This document shows positions 18,741-29,285 of a DNA stretch of 34,001 nt, one piece after another (the first letter of the stretch is position 1; the number at the start of each line of letters is the position of its first letter). The notes beneath the pieces are model-generated. The model saw only the letters and a program-made list of their open reading frames with translations, had not been told where the DNA came from and did not search any database. The position numbers and the translations under genes were made by a program. Source of the DNA: Neocallimastix lanati (nom. inval.) (taxonomy: Eukaryota > Neocallimastigomycota > Neocallimastigomycetes > Neocallimastigales > Neocallimastigaceae); assembly GCA_016946835.1 (NCBI GenBank), contig JACVTC010000383.1:1-34001 (forward strand), written 5' to 3'.

Positions 18741-21700
18741 TGCAAACGTCGAATATGAAGAACGAAATTCTGATGAAGAACTTTCCTTAGAAGAACTTAG
18801 GACCATGTATGATAAAACTTTAAACAGCTTTGAGCCGTTAGAAGAAAAAGAGAACACTAAAGAAAACTACGAAAATAAATGTATTTCTTTAGTATTAAAT
18901 TCTTCAGAAGATACAACGATTTGAACCTTTGATACTGGTGTTTCAGAGCACATTACCAATAACAAAGATATCCTCTCAGACTTTAGAGAAGAAAAGATCT
19001 CTATGCAGTGTGCAAATAATTCAATCTGTGAGTTTGACGGGGTTGGTACCTATGAAGGAAGTATTAATGGTTACAACATTAAATTCGAAAATGTCCTCTA
19101 TTCTAAACAAGTTAACAAGAATCTTCTGAGTGGAATTAAACTTGCGAAGAATGGATTAAAATGTAACATTAAATCCAGGAGAGACAAAGTTTTTCTCACT
19201 TTAAAAACCACACTTGAAAACAAAAGAACAATTAACATAGGCACATTTAAAGCTAATAAAAACAATACAATTCACATACTTACGAAGAATAAATCGAATT
19301 TAAAGAATTGTATTGACATCGTTTCACCTGAAGAAACTATGGACATAAATGACCAGTCTAAAATGCTATGGCATAGAAGACTTGGACATTTTTATCACGA
19401 CAATTTAACTAAATATCTAAAACTCCACAATGTCAAAATTAATGAATGCTTAAATTGTAAAATTGCCAAATTAAATAGGAAACCCCATAATGGAGACACT
19501 CTAAAGGCAAAGCATCCATTAGACGTAATCCATTCTGATGTTATCGGTCCTATTTCAAAATCATACTCAGGGAAAAGGTATGTTCTTACTTTTATTGACG
19601 AATATACTCGCAAAAGTTGGATCTTCCTCTTGGAAAACAAATCAGAAGTTCCAAGAACAATTATAAATTTCTTTACTTACTTAAATAATCAATTCTACTA
19701 TAATATTAAAACTTTTCGTTCGGATCAAGGTACTGAATATAATAATAAAAAGGTACTAAACTACTGCAAGGAACACGGTATAATAAAAACATTTTCACCA
19801 CCATACAATCCGCAAAACCACGGGATTGCTGAACGATTCAACTACACCATTGTAAGTTGTGCAAAAACTTTAATTCAGTGGAGCAAAATGTCTAGTGAGT
19901 TTTGGGATTACGCTATCAAATATGCAAATTTACTTTATAACATAACTCCACATAAAGAAATTGGAAATAAAATTCCAAATGAAATTTATTATAACAAAAA
20001 GATCAGTCTTAAATATATTAAAGTCTTTGGTTGTGATGCCTACTATAAAGATTTTTCACAAGGAAAAATGAAATTTGATAGCAACAGTAAAAAGGGCGTA
20101 TTTTTAGGAATAAGCATTGAATCCAATTGCTATATAATTATGGATTCAAAGGACTACAGTATTCACTTAGTCAGAGAGGCAGTATTTGATGAAGAAACTC
20201 CATCAAATTTAACTACCAGAATACGCAACAATAAATTACCAACCAACATTTTTAATAACGATAATTATATTTACGAATTACCAATTATCAACTCTAATGA
20301 AAATGAAAATACATACGATGATTCTGGAAAATTAATATACAATGAAGAATCTAATGAAGAAAATACAGAATCTAAAGAAAATAATTCTTCATCAAGAAAA
20401 GGTAAGGAACCAGAAATCGATTCACCCGTTTCATCTATAAAAAACAATAATACTAATAAAATTATAGATACTCCTATTACTAACAACAAGAAAGATGAGA
20501 TTAATAACTCTGCTAAAAGTAAGGAACCTGAAGACAACTATATAAATGATGAAAAAATTGAATCCATCGATGATCTCGCTTCAGATTTCCAATCTATTAG
20601 TGTTTCAAATGATGAATCAAATTTCTCTGGGGACATTTCTTTAGAAAAGGATAAAATAAAATTTAACCCATCTACTAAAAGAAAGTCATCAACTTGTAAT
20701 AATACACATATCAAAAAGAAGATTAACTTAAATAATGAAATATTAAACACTGTTTCCCTTAAACATAAATTGATTCATTCAAAACTTCCGGATAGTAAGA
20801 AACTAAGACCATCTATGAATGAATCGCATAAAAGACCTGGAAACCCTATTCAATCCAACAGTAACTAAAAGTACAAGATCTCCCTTGACAATGTTGAAAC
20901 TTCTAAAGGATGCATTACTGAAACACCTCTTTCATATAAACAAGCCATCACACGTTCAGATAAAATCCGGTGGATAGAAGCTATGAATTCCGAATTACAA
21001 AACTTCTATGACAATCGAACCATGATTTTTGTTAAATCGCTTCCTCCTGGTATTAAACCCATAACTACTAAATGGGTTTATACTCTCAAAAAAGACGGCA
21101 ATGGTAATATCTCAAAATACAAGGCTCGTCTGGTTGCTCGTGGTTTCACCCAGAAAAAGGGAATTGATTATAACTTAACATATTCCCCTACTCTTAGTTT
21201 AGATAGTCTAAAACTTATAATTGCGCTTGCTTCAAAATTCAATTGGGATCTAATGCAGCTTGATATTAAAGCTGCCTATCTTAATGCTCCGTTGGATAAG
21301 GATATTTATGTTAATATTCCCCCTGGTGATAAGAATTTTGGTAAAGGTTATTGGCTTCTTAGAAAAGCTTTATACGGCTTAAAACAGTCAGGTCGCCAAT
21401 GGCACATCCACTTCACAAACTTTCTCAAAAATAATGGTTTCACTCAATTGACATCTGAACCATGTATTTTTGTTAAAATGTAGGGAGGTGGAGCTGTCTG
21501 TGTTATTGGAGTTTACGTGGATGATTTATTAATAACAGGTATAAAATACTGTATAAACAAAATTATTAAAAGAATTAAGAAAAACTTTAAAGTTTCAAAA
21601 TGCAGTGAAGCAGATTATATTTTAGGAATTAATATTGAAAAGGAAAATTCAAGCTACGTAATTTCTCAAATTCAATTAATAAATGATATATTACAAAAAT

Positions 21701-22449
21701 TCAAAGTTAAAAATATAAGAAAGTCAAAAACGCCTTGTTCAAGCATCTCAAATTCAGCAAAGAATAATGAACCATTCGATAAAACAACATTTAAAAGTGC
21801 AGTCGGATCGTTAATCTATCTAGCCAGGTGTACCCGTCCAGATATTTCTTACGCTGTAGGAAAGATTGCTAGAAATTCTGAGAATCCTACCATAGCTGAT
21901 TGGAAAATGGTAATAAATATATTAAAATACTTAAACTATACTAAATACTACAAAATTAAATATAAAAGACAGGGGGAAATTATGGCATATACTGATGCTG
22001 ACTACGCTAGTGACCCAAAAGATAGAAAATCTACTTCTGGGTATATAATATTAATGAATAATGATCCAATATGTTGACAATCCAAGAAACAAACAGTAGT
22101 TGACACATCTACCGCAGAAGCTGAATACATTGCTACCGCTGAATGTACTAAAAAGGCTTTATGGATTCGAAATATTTTATATGAAATATTCAACATTAAA
22201 AAACCAATAAAAATATTCACCGATAACTTAGCAAGTAAAACGACAATAGAAAACGGTGAACTCAACAATAAATTAAAACATATAGAAATAAAATTTTACT
22301 TCAATAAAGATAATATCAAAAATAACAAAATAAAATTAGAATACATCAATACCGAAAGGATGTTGGTCGATCCGTTAACAAAAGATTTTAATGGACCAAA
22401 AATGACTAAGTTTACAGACCAAATTTTTGACAAGCAAACATTCTGGTCT

Positions 22450-22458
22450 GAGGGGGAA
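22450..22458 (+). promoter_or_regulatory. Polypurine tract of copia element 2
   Basis: GAGGGGGAA directly before the 3' LTR start TGTTAG; overlaps the last sense codons of the RNase H frame. Confidence 0.75.
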
Positions 22459-22712
22459 TGTTAGAATACAAAGAAAAATATATTAAAATTATACTAAAAT
22501 AATTTATGTGTATTAAATAAATTAAAAGATATTTTTATAATACAACGAACTCGTTGTTAAACTAATGAAATATATTATGTAATAATTTCTCGATTTTTAA
22601 TAAGCCACAAAATAGTATAAATACAAATGTAATCTCATAAATTTTTAAAAATCAAGTAATTACTCATATTAAATAAATAAACTTTAATCAATAAAATATT
22701 TTATAAATAAAA
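22459..22712 (+). repeat. 3' LTR of copia element 2
   Basis: 254 bp, colinear with the 5' LTR; differences are a few substitutions, a short deletion after the CGTTGTTAA palindrome and one near CTCG. Followed by the target duplication ATTAT (22713-22717). Confidence 0.85.
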
Positions 22713-22717
22713 ATTAT

Positions 22718-23408
22718 TATATTCTTTATTTATTTATCTATTTATTTATTAATTTATACATTTATTTATTTTAAAATTAATTGTATTATAATTTTTTATG
22801 GCGTTAACAAATAATTTTACAAGCCATTAAAAATAAATGGCGTATTGAAAATTTGTATTTTAAAAATTGGCGAAATGAACCACATTCATGTTTTATATAT
22901 GTTTACAACATATCTATATTAATTTCAATTATTCAAATTAATTATATAATTAAATTTATCTTTATATTTTATTAATATTTATTTTACTATATTATTAATA
23001 TCTTATAATTAAATATTATTATTATGTAACTTACAAAGTATAAAAGAAAGATGTAAAAATCTATCTTTTATGTTCTTTGTAAGGTTATTGTAAAATTACC
23101 TTAATAGTAATATATTATAGATATTTTATTATTAAATAAAAAATAAATAAATTTAAAATCAAATTAATTTGATAATTCTAATTATCAAAGTTTATTATAA
23201 ATAAATATTTATTAAACTAAACATTTAAATATTTATTATTATTATTATATATCTATATAGTATATTACTATATAGACATATCGACTTAGTGAATATTTTT
23301 TAATAGAACATATTATTCTATTTAAATTTAAACTATAAATTATATCAAAATCTTAACATTATTTTTATGAAAAATAATAGAATTAACATTATTTGTTCAT
23401 TCCTTAAC
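22718..23408. other. AT-rich intergenic region with one long hairpin
   Basis: No gene found. Near 22797-22850 a short patch repeats GGCGTT/GGCGTA around AGCCATT. An imperfect palindrome spans 23030-23083: CTTACAAAG...ATAAAAGA...AGAT, a 5-6 base loop, and the complementary ATCT...TCTTTTAT...CTTTGTAAG. Confidence 0.45.
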
Positions 23409-23413
23409 AAAAA

Positions 23414-24020
23414 TGGTACGGTTGATATTAATTGTACCAGTTAAGGGCTTTGAAGACAGGGAATTTTATACTAAATAATATTTTAGATAAATAAATTATT
23501 TATTATTTCTTTAAAGTAAATTTATTTTACTTTGTCTTTATTAATTTTATTTAATTTATTTTATTACAATTATTAATTACATGTATTTATAACCCTATTA
23601 TAAATAATCTCTCTCTATTATTTACAATTAGTTCCTACAACACTATTAATATTCTTTTATTAACTAAACTAAAAAATTTTAATATTCTTTTATTAACTAA
23701 ACTAAAAAATTTTAATATTCTTTTATTAACTAAACTAAAAAATTTTAATATTCTTTTATTAACTAAACTAAAAAATTCCTCATTTTTAATTAATTCTCTC
23801 TCCTTTTATTTCTAATTGTTTTTATTCAAATACTATTTTATTATCCAATCAGAGATAATTTCTAATTAGGTATGATACATATTATATTTTTATAAGTAAT
23901 TATTTCCAATCAAGTCGTATTAAATTATATAAATATATTTAGATATTTATAGTAAATAATTATTGTTATTATTATTATATCATAGTACAATAATACATAT
24001 TTCTACTGTGGGTTGTACCA
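23414..24020 (-). repeat. 3' LTR of the gypsy element
   Basis: 607 bp; minus strand starts TGGTACAACC and ends CCGTACCA. The first 72 bases match the stub at 25459-25530 with three or so changes, which fixes its upper edge. It carries a 33-bp tandem repeat. Confidence 0.6.
23648..23776. repeat. 33-bp tandem repeat, about four copies, inside the gypsy LTR
   Basis: Units start with AATATTC at 23648, 23681, 23714 and 23747; each reads AATATTCTTTTATTAACTAA followed by ACTAAAAAATTTT. Copies are identical except that the last is shortened by a few bases. Confidence 0.9.
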
Positions 24021-24033
24021 TGACCTCCCTGCT
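24021..24033 (-). promoter_or_regulatory. Polypurine tract of the gypsy element
   Basis: Minus strand AGCAGGGAGGTCA directly before the LTR start TGGTACAACC. Conspicuous G-richness in an A/T stretch and exact position support it. Confidence 0.55.
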
Positions 24034-24251
24034 AATTTTAGGCTTCAATTATTGAAGACTAGAATTTCAAAAATTTAATATTAATCATTATTTATAAATT
24101 TTTTTTTTTTTTTTTTTTTTGTAATAAAAAAAAATTTTGTTAATAATATAAATATAAAATTTGAATAATAATATTACTATATATATATATAATTTTTTTT
24201 TTTTTTTTTTTGAAATTTGAAATTTGGAATTTGAAATTTTGATCATAAAAA

Positions 24252-24287
<36 letters not shown>

Positions 24288-24338
24288 CTACTATATCATG
24301 TTATATAATAGAAAATATAATTGAAATTTTATGAAATT

Positions 24339-24375
<37 letters not shown>

Positions 24376-24560
24376 AAATTTAAAAATTGAAAATTAAAAT
24401 TGAATTTTAAGATTTGAAATCTGAATTATAAATCCTGTTCATATTATATCATTAAGTTGAGTATGTATTATTATTTATTTATTATATAATTAAAACTATA
24501 ACTTGAATTTTATTGAAATTGAAGTTAAAATTTTGATCTAATTATTATTTTTATTATAAT

Positions 24561-24595
<35 letters not shown>

Positions 24596-24680
24596 TTTTA
24601 TTATTTTTATTATTATTATTATTAACTTGTCATTATCCTTGATAATTGATATAATGCAATTTCAATAATTCTACCTTCAT
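24034..24680 (-). other. 3' untranslated part of the gypsy element, long T-runs
   Basis: Between the integrase stop and the polypurine tract. Runs of 20-35 T's (about 24098-24120, 24191-24210, 24256-24282, 24342-24374) alternate with GAAATTTGAAATT-like words, and (AT)n/(ATT)n near 24565-24622. On the sense strand these are A-runs. No coding pattern. Confidence 0.5.
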
Positions 24681-25458
24681 TTAATTAGCATTCACTTCAG
24701 TAAAGTATGGGATTACATTTTTAAGGTGGATGTTTCTTTCTGCTATTTCTTCGGTTATGGGGTCACACACAGTTACCGTGTTTAATTCGCGTTTCACTAT
24801 TCTTAATGGACCGGTAAAGTAAGGATCCAATTTTCTCCTGTTGAATACCTTCACTAGTATTAAATCTCCTGGTTTATATTCAGAGCGCTGTCTTTTAATT
24901 TTTCTTCTTCTATCTACCTATAACTTATTTGCCGTATCAACATTTTCAATTGCTTCCGATATCCATTTGTGATGAATAATAAACTTTCTCATCCAATATT
25001 CCTCTTCTCCTTCATCTTTGTCTACTCCCTGTATATTTAGTCCCAACTCAAATGGCTGCAAATCGTGTCTTCCATATAGTAGTTCAAAGCTACTAAAACC
25101 TGTAGCTTCACTTTTACATGTACGTAACGCCCACAGAGCACTGGGTAATATCTCAAGCCAGTTTGTTTCCTTATTTCCCAAGACACGCAGATATTTCGAA
25201 ATTTCTTTATTCCTATTCTCAACTTTCCCATTAGAAGCTGGATGGTATGTGGTTACATTCAATACAATTACATCATGAAGATCTAAAAATATTTTTGTTT
25301 TATCCGAAATAAACTGGGGGCCATTATCCGTGATTAGAAGTTCTGGGGTTCCGTGTCTTGCAAATAATGATTTTAAGAATCTAATAACATCATCAGATTC
25401 AATATTTTGTACTGCTTCGTCTTCTACCCATTGCGTTAGGTATTCAACAACTACTAAT
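24681..25458 (-). pseudogene. Ty3/gypsy integrase, C-terminal two thirds, one stop
   Basis: One minus frame from the junction at 25458 to TAA at 24681-24683. It begins ILVVVEYLTQWVEDEAV, then FARHGTPELLITDNGPQF with the second catalytic Asp, TTYHPASNGKVENRNKE with the catalytic Glu (spacing D-X35-E), then ALWALRTCKSEATGFSSFELLYG, and a C-terminal region RSEYKPGDLILVKVFNRRKLDPYFTGPLRIVKR...HLKNVIPYF typical of gypsy integrase tails. A TAG at 24918-24920 interrupts between the two parts. The first catalytic Asp and the zinc-binding N-terminus are missing by deletion. GC content is higher than the flanks. Confidence 0.85.
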
Positions 25459-25530
25459 ATAGTAAATAATTATTGTTATTATTGTTATATCATAGTACAA
25501 TAATACATATTTCTACTGTAGGTTGTACCA
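25459..25530 (-). repeat. 5' LTR stub of the gypsy element
   Basis: 72 bp matching the first 72 bases of the LTR at 24020-23949 (minus), starting TGGTACAACC. It ends at TTTACTATA, where the full LTR continues AATATC but this copy goes into integrase codons; a few bases of A/T microhomology lie at the joint. Confidence 0.7.
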
Positions 25531-25535
25531 AAAAA

Positions 25536-26012
25536 TTTGTAAAAGGAAATCTTGGTATAGCTGTTAGAGCTATAGCCATGAATCGAACTACTCAAGTTTG
25601 ATTCACACTTAAAACCTACTTTTTGAATATTTTATTTTCATTGTTCTAGTTAATTCTTTTTGTATTTTCTTTAAGAATTTCATAGAAATTCTTAATAATC
25701 AAATTGAATTTTTTATTTTATTTTATCCTTTCTTCCATTAGTTTCTAAATTAATCGAGAAAATCAGTTTTAAACGATTTTTCTAAGATTCTAAAATTTTT
25801 GAAAATCATACAAACTATTTTTCCGTAAAAAGTATAAATATGAGTAAAATTTTCACAAAAGAAATATTTTTTAATTCGTGTTTTTATTAATTAATCAATT
25901 AATAATAAGTAATTTGATATATTACAAAATTAGTTAATTAATTAATAAATAATTACTTTAATAAATTTTATTTTAATAAATTAATAAAACAAAATTTTTT
26001 AAAAAAGACATT
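25536..26012. other. Intergenic region with tandem strong hairpins
   Basis: Starts with two adjacent inverted repeats (25554-25577 and 25580-25604) and a third at 25674-25694 (AAGAATTTC-ATA-GAAATTCTT). No protein frame. It separates the gypsy remnant from the truncated end of copia element 3; the missing RT and RNase H of element 3 would be expected here but are not found. Confidence 0.45.
25554..25604. other. Two consecutive stem-loops, possible structured RNA or cruciform
   Basis: First: TATAGCT (25556-25562), loop GTTAG, AGCTATA (25568-25574), extended by GG/CC with a one-base bulge. Second, three bases on: GAATCGAACT (25580-25589), loop ACTCA, AGTTTGATTC (25595-25604), 10 bp with one G-T pair. 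The TAGCTGTTAGAGC word recalls a tRNA D-arm, but the whole does not fold as a tRNA. Confidence 0.4.
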
Positions 26013-27830
26013 TTAACTTATTATTAATTTTCCAGTGTTGCCTATTGCTATATAAGTGACCAGCTCGTTACAGATGTTATCGTTTTCCATTGTATTGTGA
26101 AGTTCATTATTAATACTTTTTGGGTTATTATGTTGAACATTATTATTATTTGTTGATTCATTTCTTATTGTGCTGATATTTGTTTTGTTGATAATAATAG
26201 TATTATCATTATGATTAATATTACTACTGTTGTTATTTTTATCATTGTGTTTGTTGATGTATGGATTTATATTTTTGTAAGTGTTGGTGTCTTTTTGATT
26301 ATTTGAATTTATTTTTTTATCAAAAATATATTCATTAATCTTGTTTTTCTTTTGTAAGTTTTATTGTAATAATTGTACTGATTTAATTTCTTTATGTTAT
26401 TGGTAAAGTATTTGTTTATAAAAGAATTTCCGGGTTCATTTTCCATAAATTCGACTGGACGACCTAAAATAATTATATTTTTTATAATATCATACACTTT
26501 ATATCCATTAGTGTTGTTACTATAACCAAGAAAGATTCCAGGGTGAGAGTTGTTATTGAATTTTGAACGAAGTTCTTTAGGAACAAAGAAGTAGACCCTG
26601 CATCCAAAAACTTGAAAGATACTGTAATCTACAGGTTTGTTATGGAAAACTTCATAAGGAATTCTGCTTTGATTACTTTGGTGGGGGAGTCTATTATGAA
26701 TGAAGGTAGCAGTATCGACTGCATACTCCCAAAATTCATGACTAAATTTGGCTTCGTTGAGTAATGCTTTGGCAGAGGAAATAAGGATGCCATTAAATCT
26801 TTCTGCTCGACCATTTTGAGAGGGATTATACGGAATGGGGAATTGATGTTTGATCCCATTTTCTTGACAGAAAGTTTGAAATTGACTGTTTTGAAATTCT
26901 TTTCCATTGTCAGAGTAAATGGCTTATAGTATATTTTTTGAATTATATATTTCATTGTACCAAATAATTAATTTATTGAATATTTCACTTTTTCTCTCAA
27001 TGAAGATTACCCAACCGAATCTTGAATAGTCGTCTAAGATAGTGAGGAAGTATTTATTGTTGTTAATGGAATTGATGACAGGTCAAACAAGATCCATATG
27101 AATAAGATCTAAAATTTGACTTGCTTTATTTGTTGAAACTTTATAAGGTTTATTTTTTATTTTGGAGTTGATGCATATTAGGAAATTTAACTTTTATGTT
27201 AATATTGCTTAATTTATCTTGGATTTTATAAATATCAAAATGACCTAAGCGTCTATGCCAGAGGTCTGTTAATTGATTTTTATTTAAATTGTTGTTGATT
27301 TCATAAGAATTATTTGTTTTATTTTTGTTAAAATAAATTTGTTGTCTTGAAGTGATTATTTTAAAGGTGTTTTGATTATCTGATATTGATTTGTATATTC
27401 TGTTTCTTTTATTGTCATAAATTATGGCTTGTGGTGAATTATTATAATTGTTGAAAATGATTTTAAAATTTTGTTGAACTAACTGATTAATAGATATCAA
27501 ATTTTTATTTATATATTTTGAAAAATAAACATTTTTAAGAATAAAATTGTAATTATTGATAAATCCAATAAAATCACCACAATAGTTTTATAAAATTTTT
27601 CTTCCATTTGCGACTGAAATTTTTACACTGCATTTTGATATATTTAATATTTTATTATTGATTGAATTCCATAACTATCAATTTTGTTCCTATTTTAGGT
27701 TTAAGAATGAAGCTGAAATTTTTTTTTATATCTTTTAATTTTAAATAAATAATATTAGACATTTTACTTATATTTTCATCATATCTGATGTCTGGGTGAT
27801 ATTTTTGGGTACAATTTATTTTTTATTTAG
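26013..27830 (-). pseudogene. Copia protease-integrase polyprotein remnant
   Basis: Read down the minus strand: CTQKYHPDIR (knuckle-like), IDSYG at the protease active-site position near 27665, KISVANGRK, then YFSKYINKNLISINQLVQQNF...LWHRRLGHFDIYKIQ (27150-27500, pre-integrase). A frameshift near 27175 leads to ICINSKIKNKPYK and IHMDLV*PV (first catalytic Asp; TGA 27083-27085), LDDYSRFGWVIF, a TAA at 26924-26926, YSDNGKEF (second Asp), NPSQNGRAERFN (Glu, D-X35-E) and LGYSNNTNGYKVYD. From 26923 to 26309 the frame is open, 205 codons. A homopolymer frameshift near 26310 leads to an Asn-rich linker ending at TAA 26013-26015. Integrase geometry is conserved, but the gene is dead. Confidence 0.8.
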
Positions 27831-27995
27831 TCATATATTAATAAATATTATAAGATAAATGAAATATTAAATATATAAATAAATAAGTAATGATCAGTAT
27901 CGTAATAATTTTAAATATTGTATTATTTGAATAATATTCTATTCTTATATATAATGATATACTTAGCTTTTGCGTTTTATTCAATCGGATGAGAC

Positions 27996-28009
27996 TGAGA
28001 CTCTTAATC
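27996..28009 (-). promoter_or_regulatory. Primer-binding site of copia element 3
   Basis: Minus strand GATTAAGAGTCTCA; its complement TGAGACTCTTAATC is identical to the first 14 bases of the conserved tRNA-Lys(CUU) anticodon arm. The first base follows ...TTTTTGAAA, the presumed LTR end, which like element 2 ends in A's. Confidence 0.6.
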
Positions 28010-28234
28010 TTTCAAAAATTTAAGTTAATAAACACTTATTTTAAAATATCAATAATTACACACATGAATTTACAAAATAAATATTTATTTGTATTTTATA
28101 ATTATGTCTTTGTTAGAGGTATTTTATTATAAAATCAAGAGAATTCTTTTCAAATTTAACATAATTACTTAGTTTTATACTTTTATAATATATTGATTAT
28201 TATAATATTAAGAATAAATTAATAATTATTTTAA
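28010..28234 (-). repeat. Probable 5' LTR of copia element 3 (partial, far edge unresolved)
   Basis: By position next to the primer site this should be the 5' LTR. A TGTTAA start on the minus strand exists at 28162, which would make an LTR of about 153 bp, but with no second LTR or target duplication this is a guess. Confidence 0.3.
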
Positions 28235-28845
28235 TAATTTGTTACTTTTGACACTTTTTATTGGTTTTTATGTCCATAAATATAGAAATAAAGATGAAGA
28301 GTTAGCAATAGTTAGTAATGTTAATAACTAATAAATAATAATAATAATAACAATATTAATAATATATAATAATAATGAATAATAATAAGAATAATAATAA
28401 AAATAAGAATAAAATAAGAATAAATATAATTGTAATAATATAAGTTATATCATTTTTTTTATTTTTTATAATATTTTTTCTTCGTTTTTATCATAATAGA
28501 TTTTATTTAAAGAAATAAAATAATAAAAAGCAGATATTTTATAATTCAATCCTTCTCAATTTAATTTTTTTTATTTTTCACTGCTATAAATACAATTAAT
28601 AATTTAATGATATGGATATTTTTATAAATAATTACGGATTAAATGTAAACATCATATATATATATTTTTAATTTATTTATTTATTTAGTATTTTTTCATT
28701 TTAATTTGGAATTCTACAGGAATTGGTATTATTCAAAATTTATAATTTCAAAAATTATAAATTAAAAATAGATAGAAAAACATCTTTTCACTTTTAAAAT
28801 TTTAAACAATAAAAAATGTTTATATATATTTATGAAAATGAATAA

Positions 28846-28886
<41 letters not shown>

Positions 28887-28955
28887 TATTAAAATTATAT
28901 ATTTAAAGTAAAAATTAAATATTTTAATTCTAAAAAATTATTATATAATAATATA
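28235..28955. repeat. Duplicated segment, copy A
   Basis: Shares, in the same order and orientation, many blocks with 31000-31827: CTTTTTATTG...TTTTATGTCCATAAAT, a TAA-rich tract, CATAATAGATTTTATTTAAA, AATTTGGAATTCTA, TTCAAAATTTATAATTTC, GAATAACTAAAAAA with a long A-run, and AAATATTTTAATTCTAAAAA. It lies 3' of the minus-strand ankyrin gene, while copy B lies 5' of it. No coding pattern. Confidence 0.75.
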
Positions 28956-29285
28956 TAAAATAAATATTTTAATATTAAAATTAAAAAAATAAATATTATA
29001 AAATAAAGAAAAAAAAAATTTTTTTTTTTTAAATATAAATTTTTTATTTCTTATTTTTTTTTATTCCAGTTCATATATTTTTAAATTTTATTTTTATTTT
29101 TTTTTATATTTTTTTTTTTTTCATAATAATAACAATATTTTTCATTATTATTCATAAAAAAAGCAGTTTTAATAAATTCTATTGTATAACTTAAAAATAA
29201 TAATTTCTAATTTTTTTTTTCTAAAATAATCAATAAAATAAATAATGTACATATTGTGAAGAATAGGGTTTTATGAAATTATAAC
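28956..29285. other. AT-rich spacer 3' of the ankyrin gene
   Basis: Homopolymer A and T runs only (for example about 29016-29035 and 29098-29120); nothing recognised. Confidence 0.5.

Larger units (their letters stand above)
17518..22464 (+). pseudogene. Copia Gag-Pol polyprotein, single frame, interrupted
   Basis: One frame from ATG 17518 to TAG 22462-22464. Gag: residues 1-240, then a CCHC knuckle CYLCKMFGHTTDEC (C250, C253, H258, C263). Gag ends at TAA 18460-18462 inside the 35-bp repeat array. Protease: FDTGVSEHITNN, Asp codon at 18931. Integrase: WHRRLGH at 19369 and CLNC (HHCC zinc site), catalytic Asp 19537, Asp 19723, Glu 19831, i.e. D-X61-D-X35-E; a polar linker to 20865. RT: ARLVARGFTQ, QLDIKAAYLNAP, ALYGLKQSGRQW, YVDD at 21514-21525. 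RNase H: YTDADYASD, STAEAEY, and a LVDPLTK end. Stops: array TAAs, TGA 18922-18924 and TGA 22075-22077 (both at conserved Trp), TAA 20866-20868, TAG 21481-21483. No frameshifts outside the array. Integrase is complete and uninterrupted. Confidence 0.9.
17221..22712 (+). mobile_element. Copia element 2: full-length Ty1/copia retrotransposon
   Basis: Complete layout: 5' LTR, primer-binding site, gag, protease, integrase, RT, RNase H, polypurine tract, 3' LTR, flanked by the 5-bp target duplication ATTAT (17216-17220 and 22713-22717). Length 5492 bp. The LTRs differ by a few substitutions and three small indels, so the copy is not brand new. All coding sequence sits in a single frame but holds several stops, so it is not autonomous at present. 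Same family as copia element 4. Confidence 0.9.
23414..25530 (-). mobile_element. Collapsed Ty3/gypsy retrotransposon: LTR stub, integrase, 3' LTR
   Basis: Minus orientation. A 72-bp start of the 5' LTR (25530 down to 25459) runs directly into integrase coding sequence (25458 down to 24681), then an AT-rich 3' region, a polypurine tract and a full 607-bp 3' LTR (24020 down to 23414). The outer ends read TGGTAC...GTACCA and are flanked by AAAAA on both sides (23409-23413, 25531-25535), consistent with a 5-bp target duplication, although A-runs are common here. Primer site, gag, protease, RT, RNase H and the N-terminal part of integrase have been deleted in one step. Confidence 0.65.
26013..28009 (-). 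mobile_element. Copia element 3: fragment with PBS, protease scrap, integrase
   Basis: Minus orientation. Primer site at 27996-28009, then no recognisable gag (27830-27995), a protease/knuckle scrap, GAG-pre-integrase domain, integrase core and the polar linker, ending at 26013. RT, RNase H, polypurine tract and 3' LTR are missing. The integrase is a different copia lineage from elements 2 and 4 (for instance QNGRAERFN against HGIAERFN), yet the primer site is shared. Confidence 0.75.

Noticed and set aside
18922-22077. Genetic code with TGA read as Trp
   Set aside because: TAA and TAG also interrupt the same frames, TGG is used at Trp in the intact GH114-like gene and in the elements, and another element has TGG at the same site as one of the TGAs.
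17518-22464. An active, autonomous copia element
   Set aside because: Despite intact LTRs, PBS, PPT, target duplication and a whole integrase, at least five in-frame stop positions block Gag-Pol.
25554-25620. tRNA gene or tRNA-derived SINE head
   Set aside because: TAGCTGTTAGAGC resembles a D-arm and GTTTGATTC a B box, but spacing and acceptor stem do not fit and the stretch folds better as two simple hairpins.
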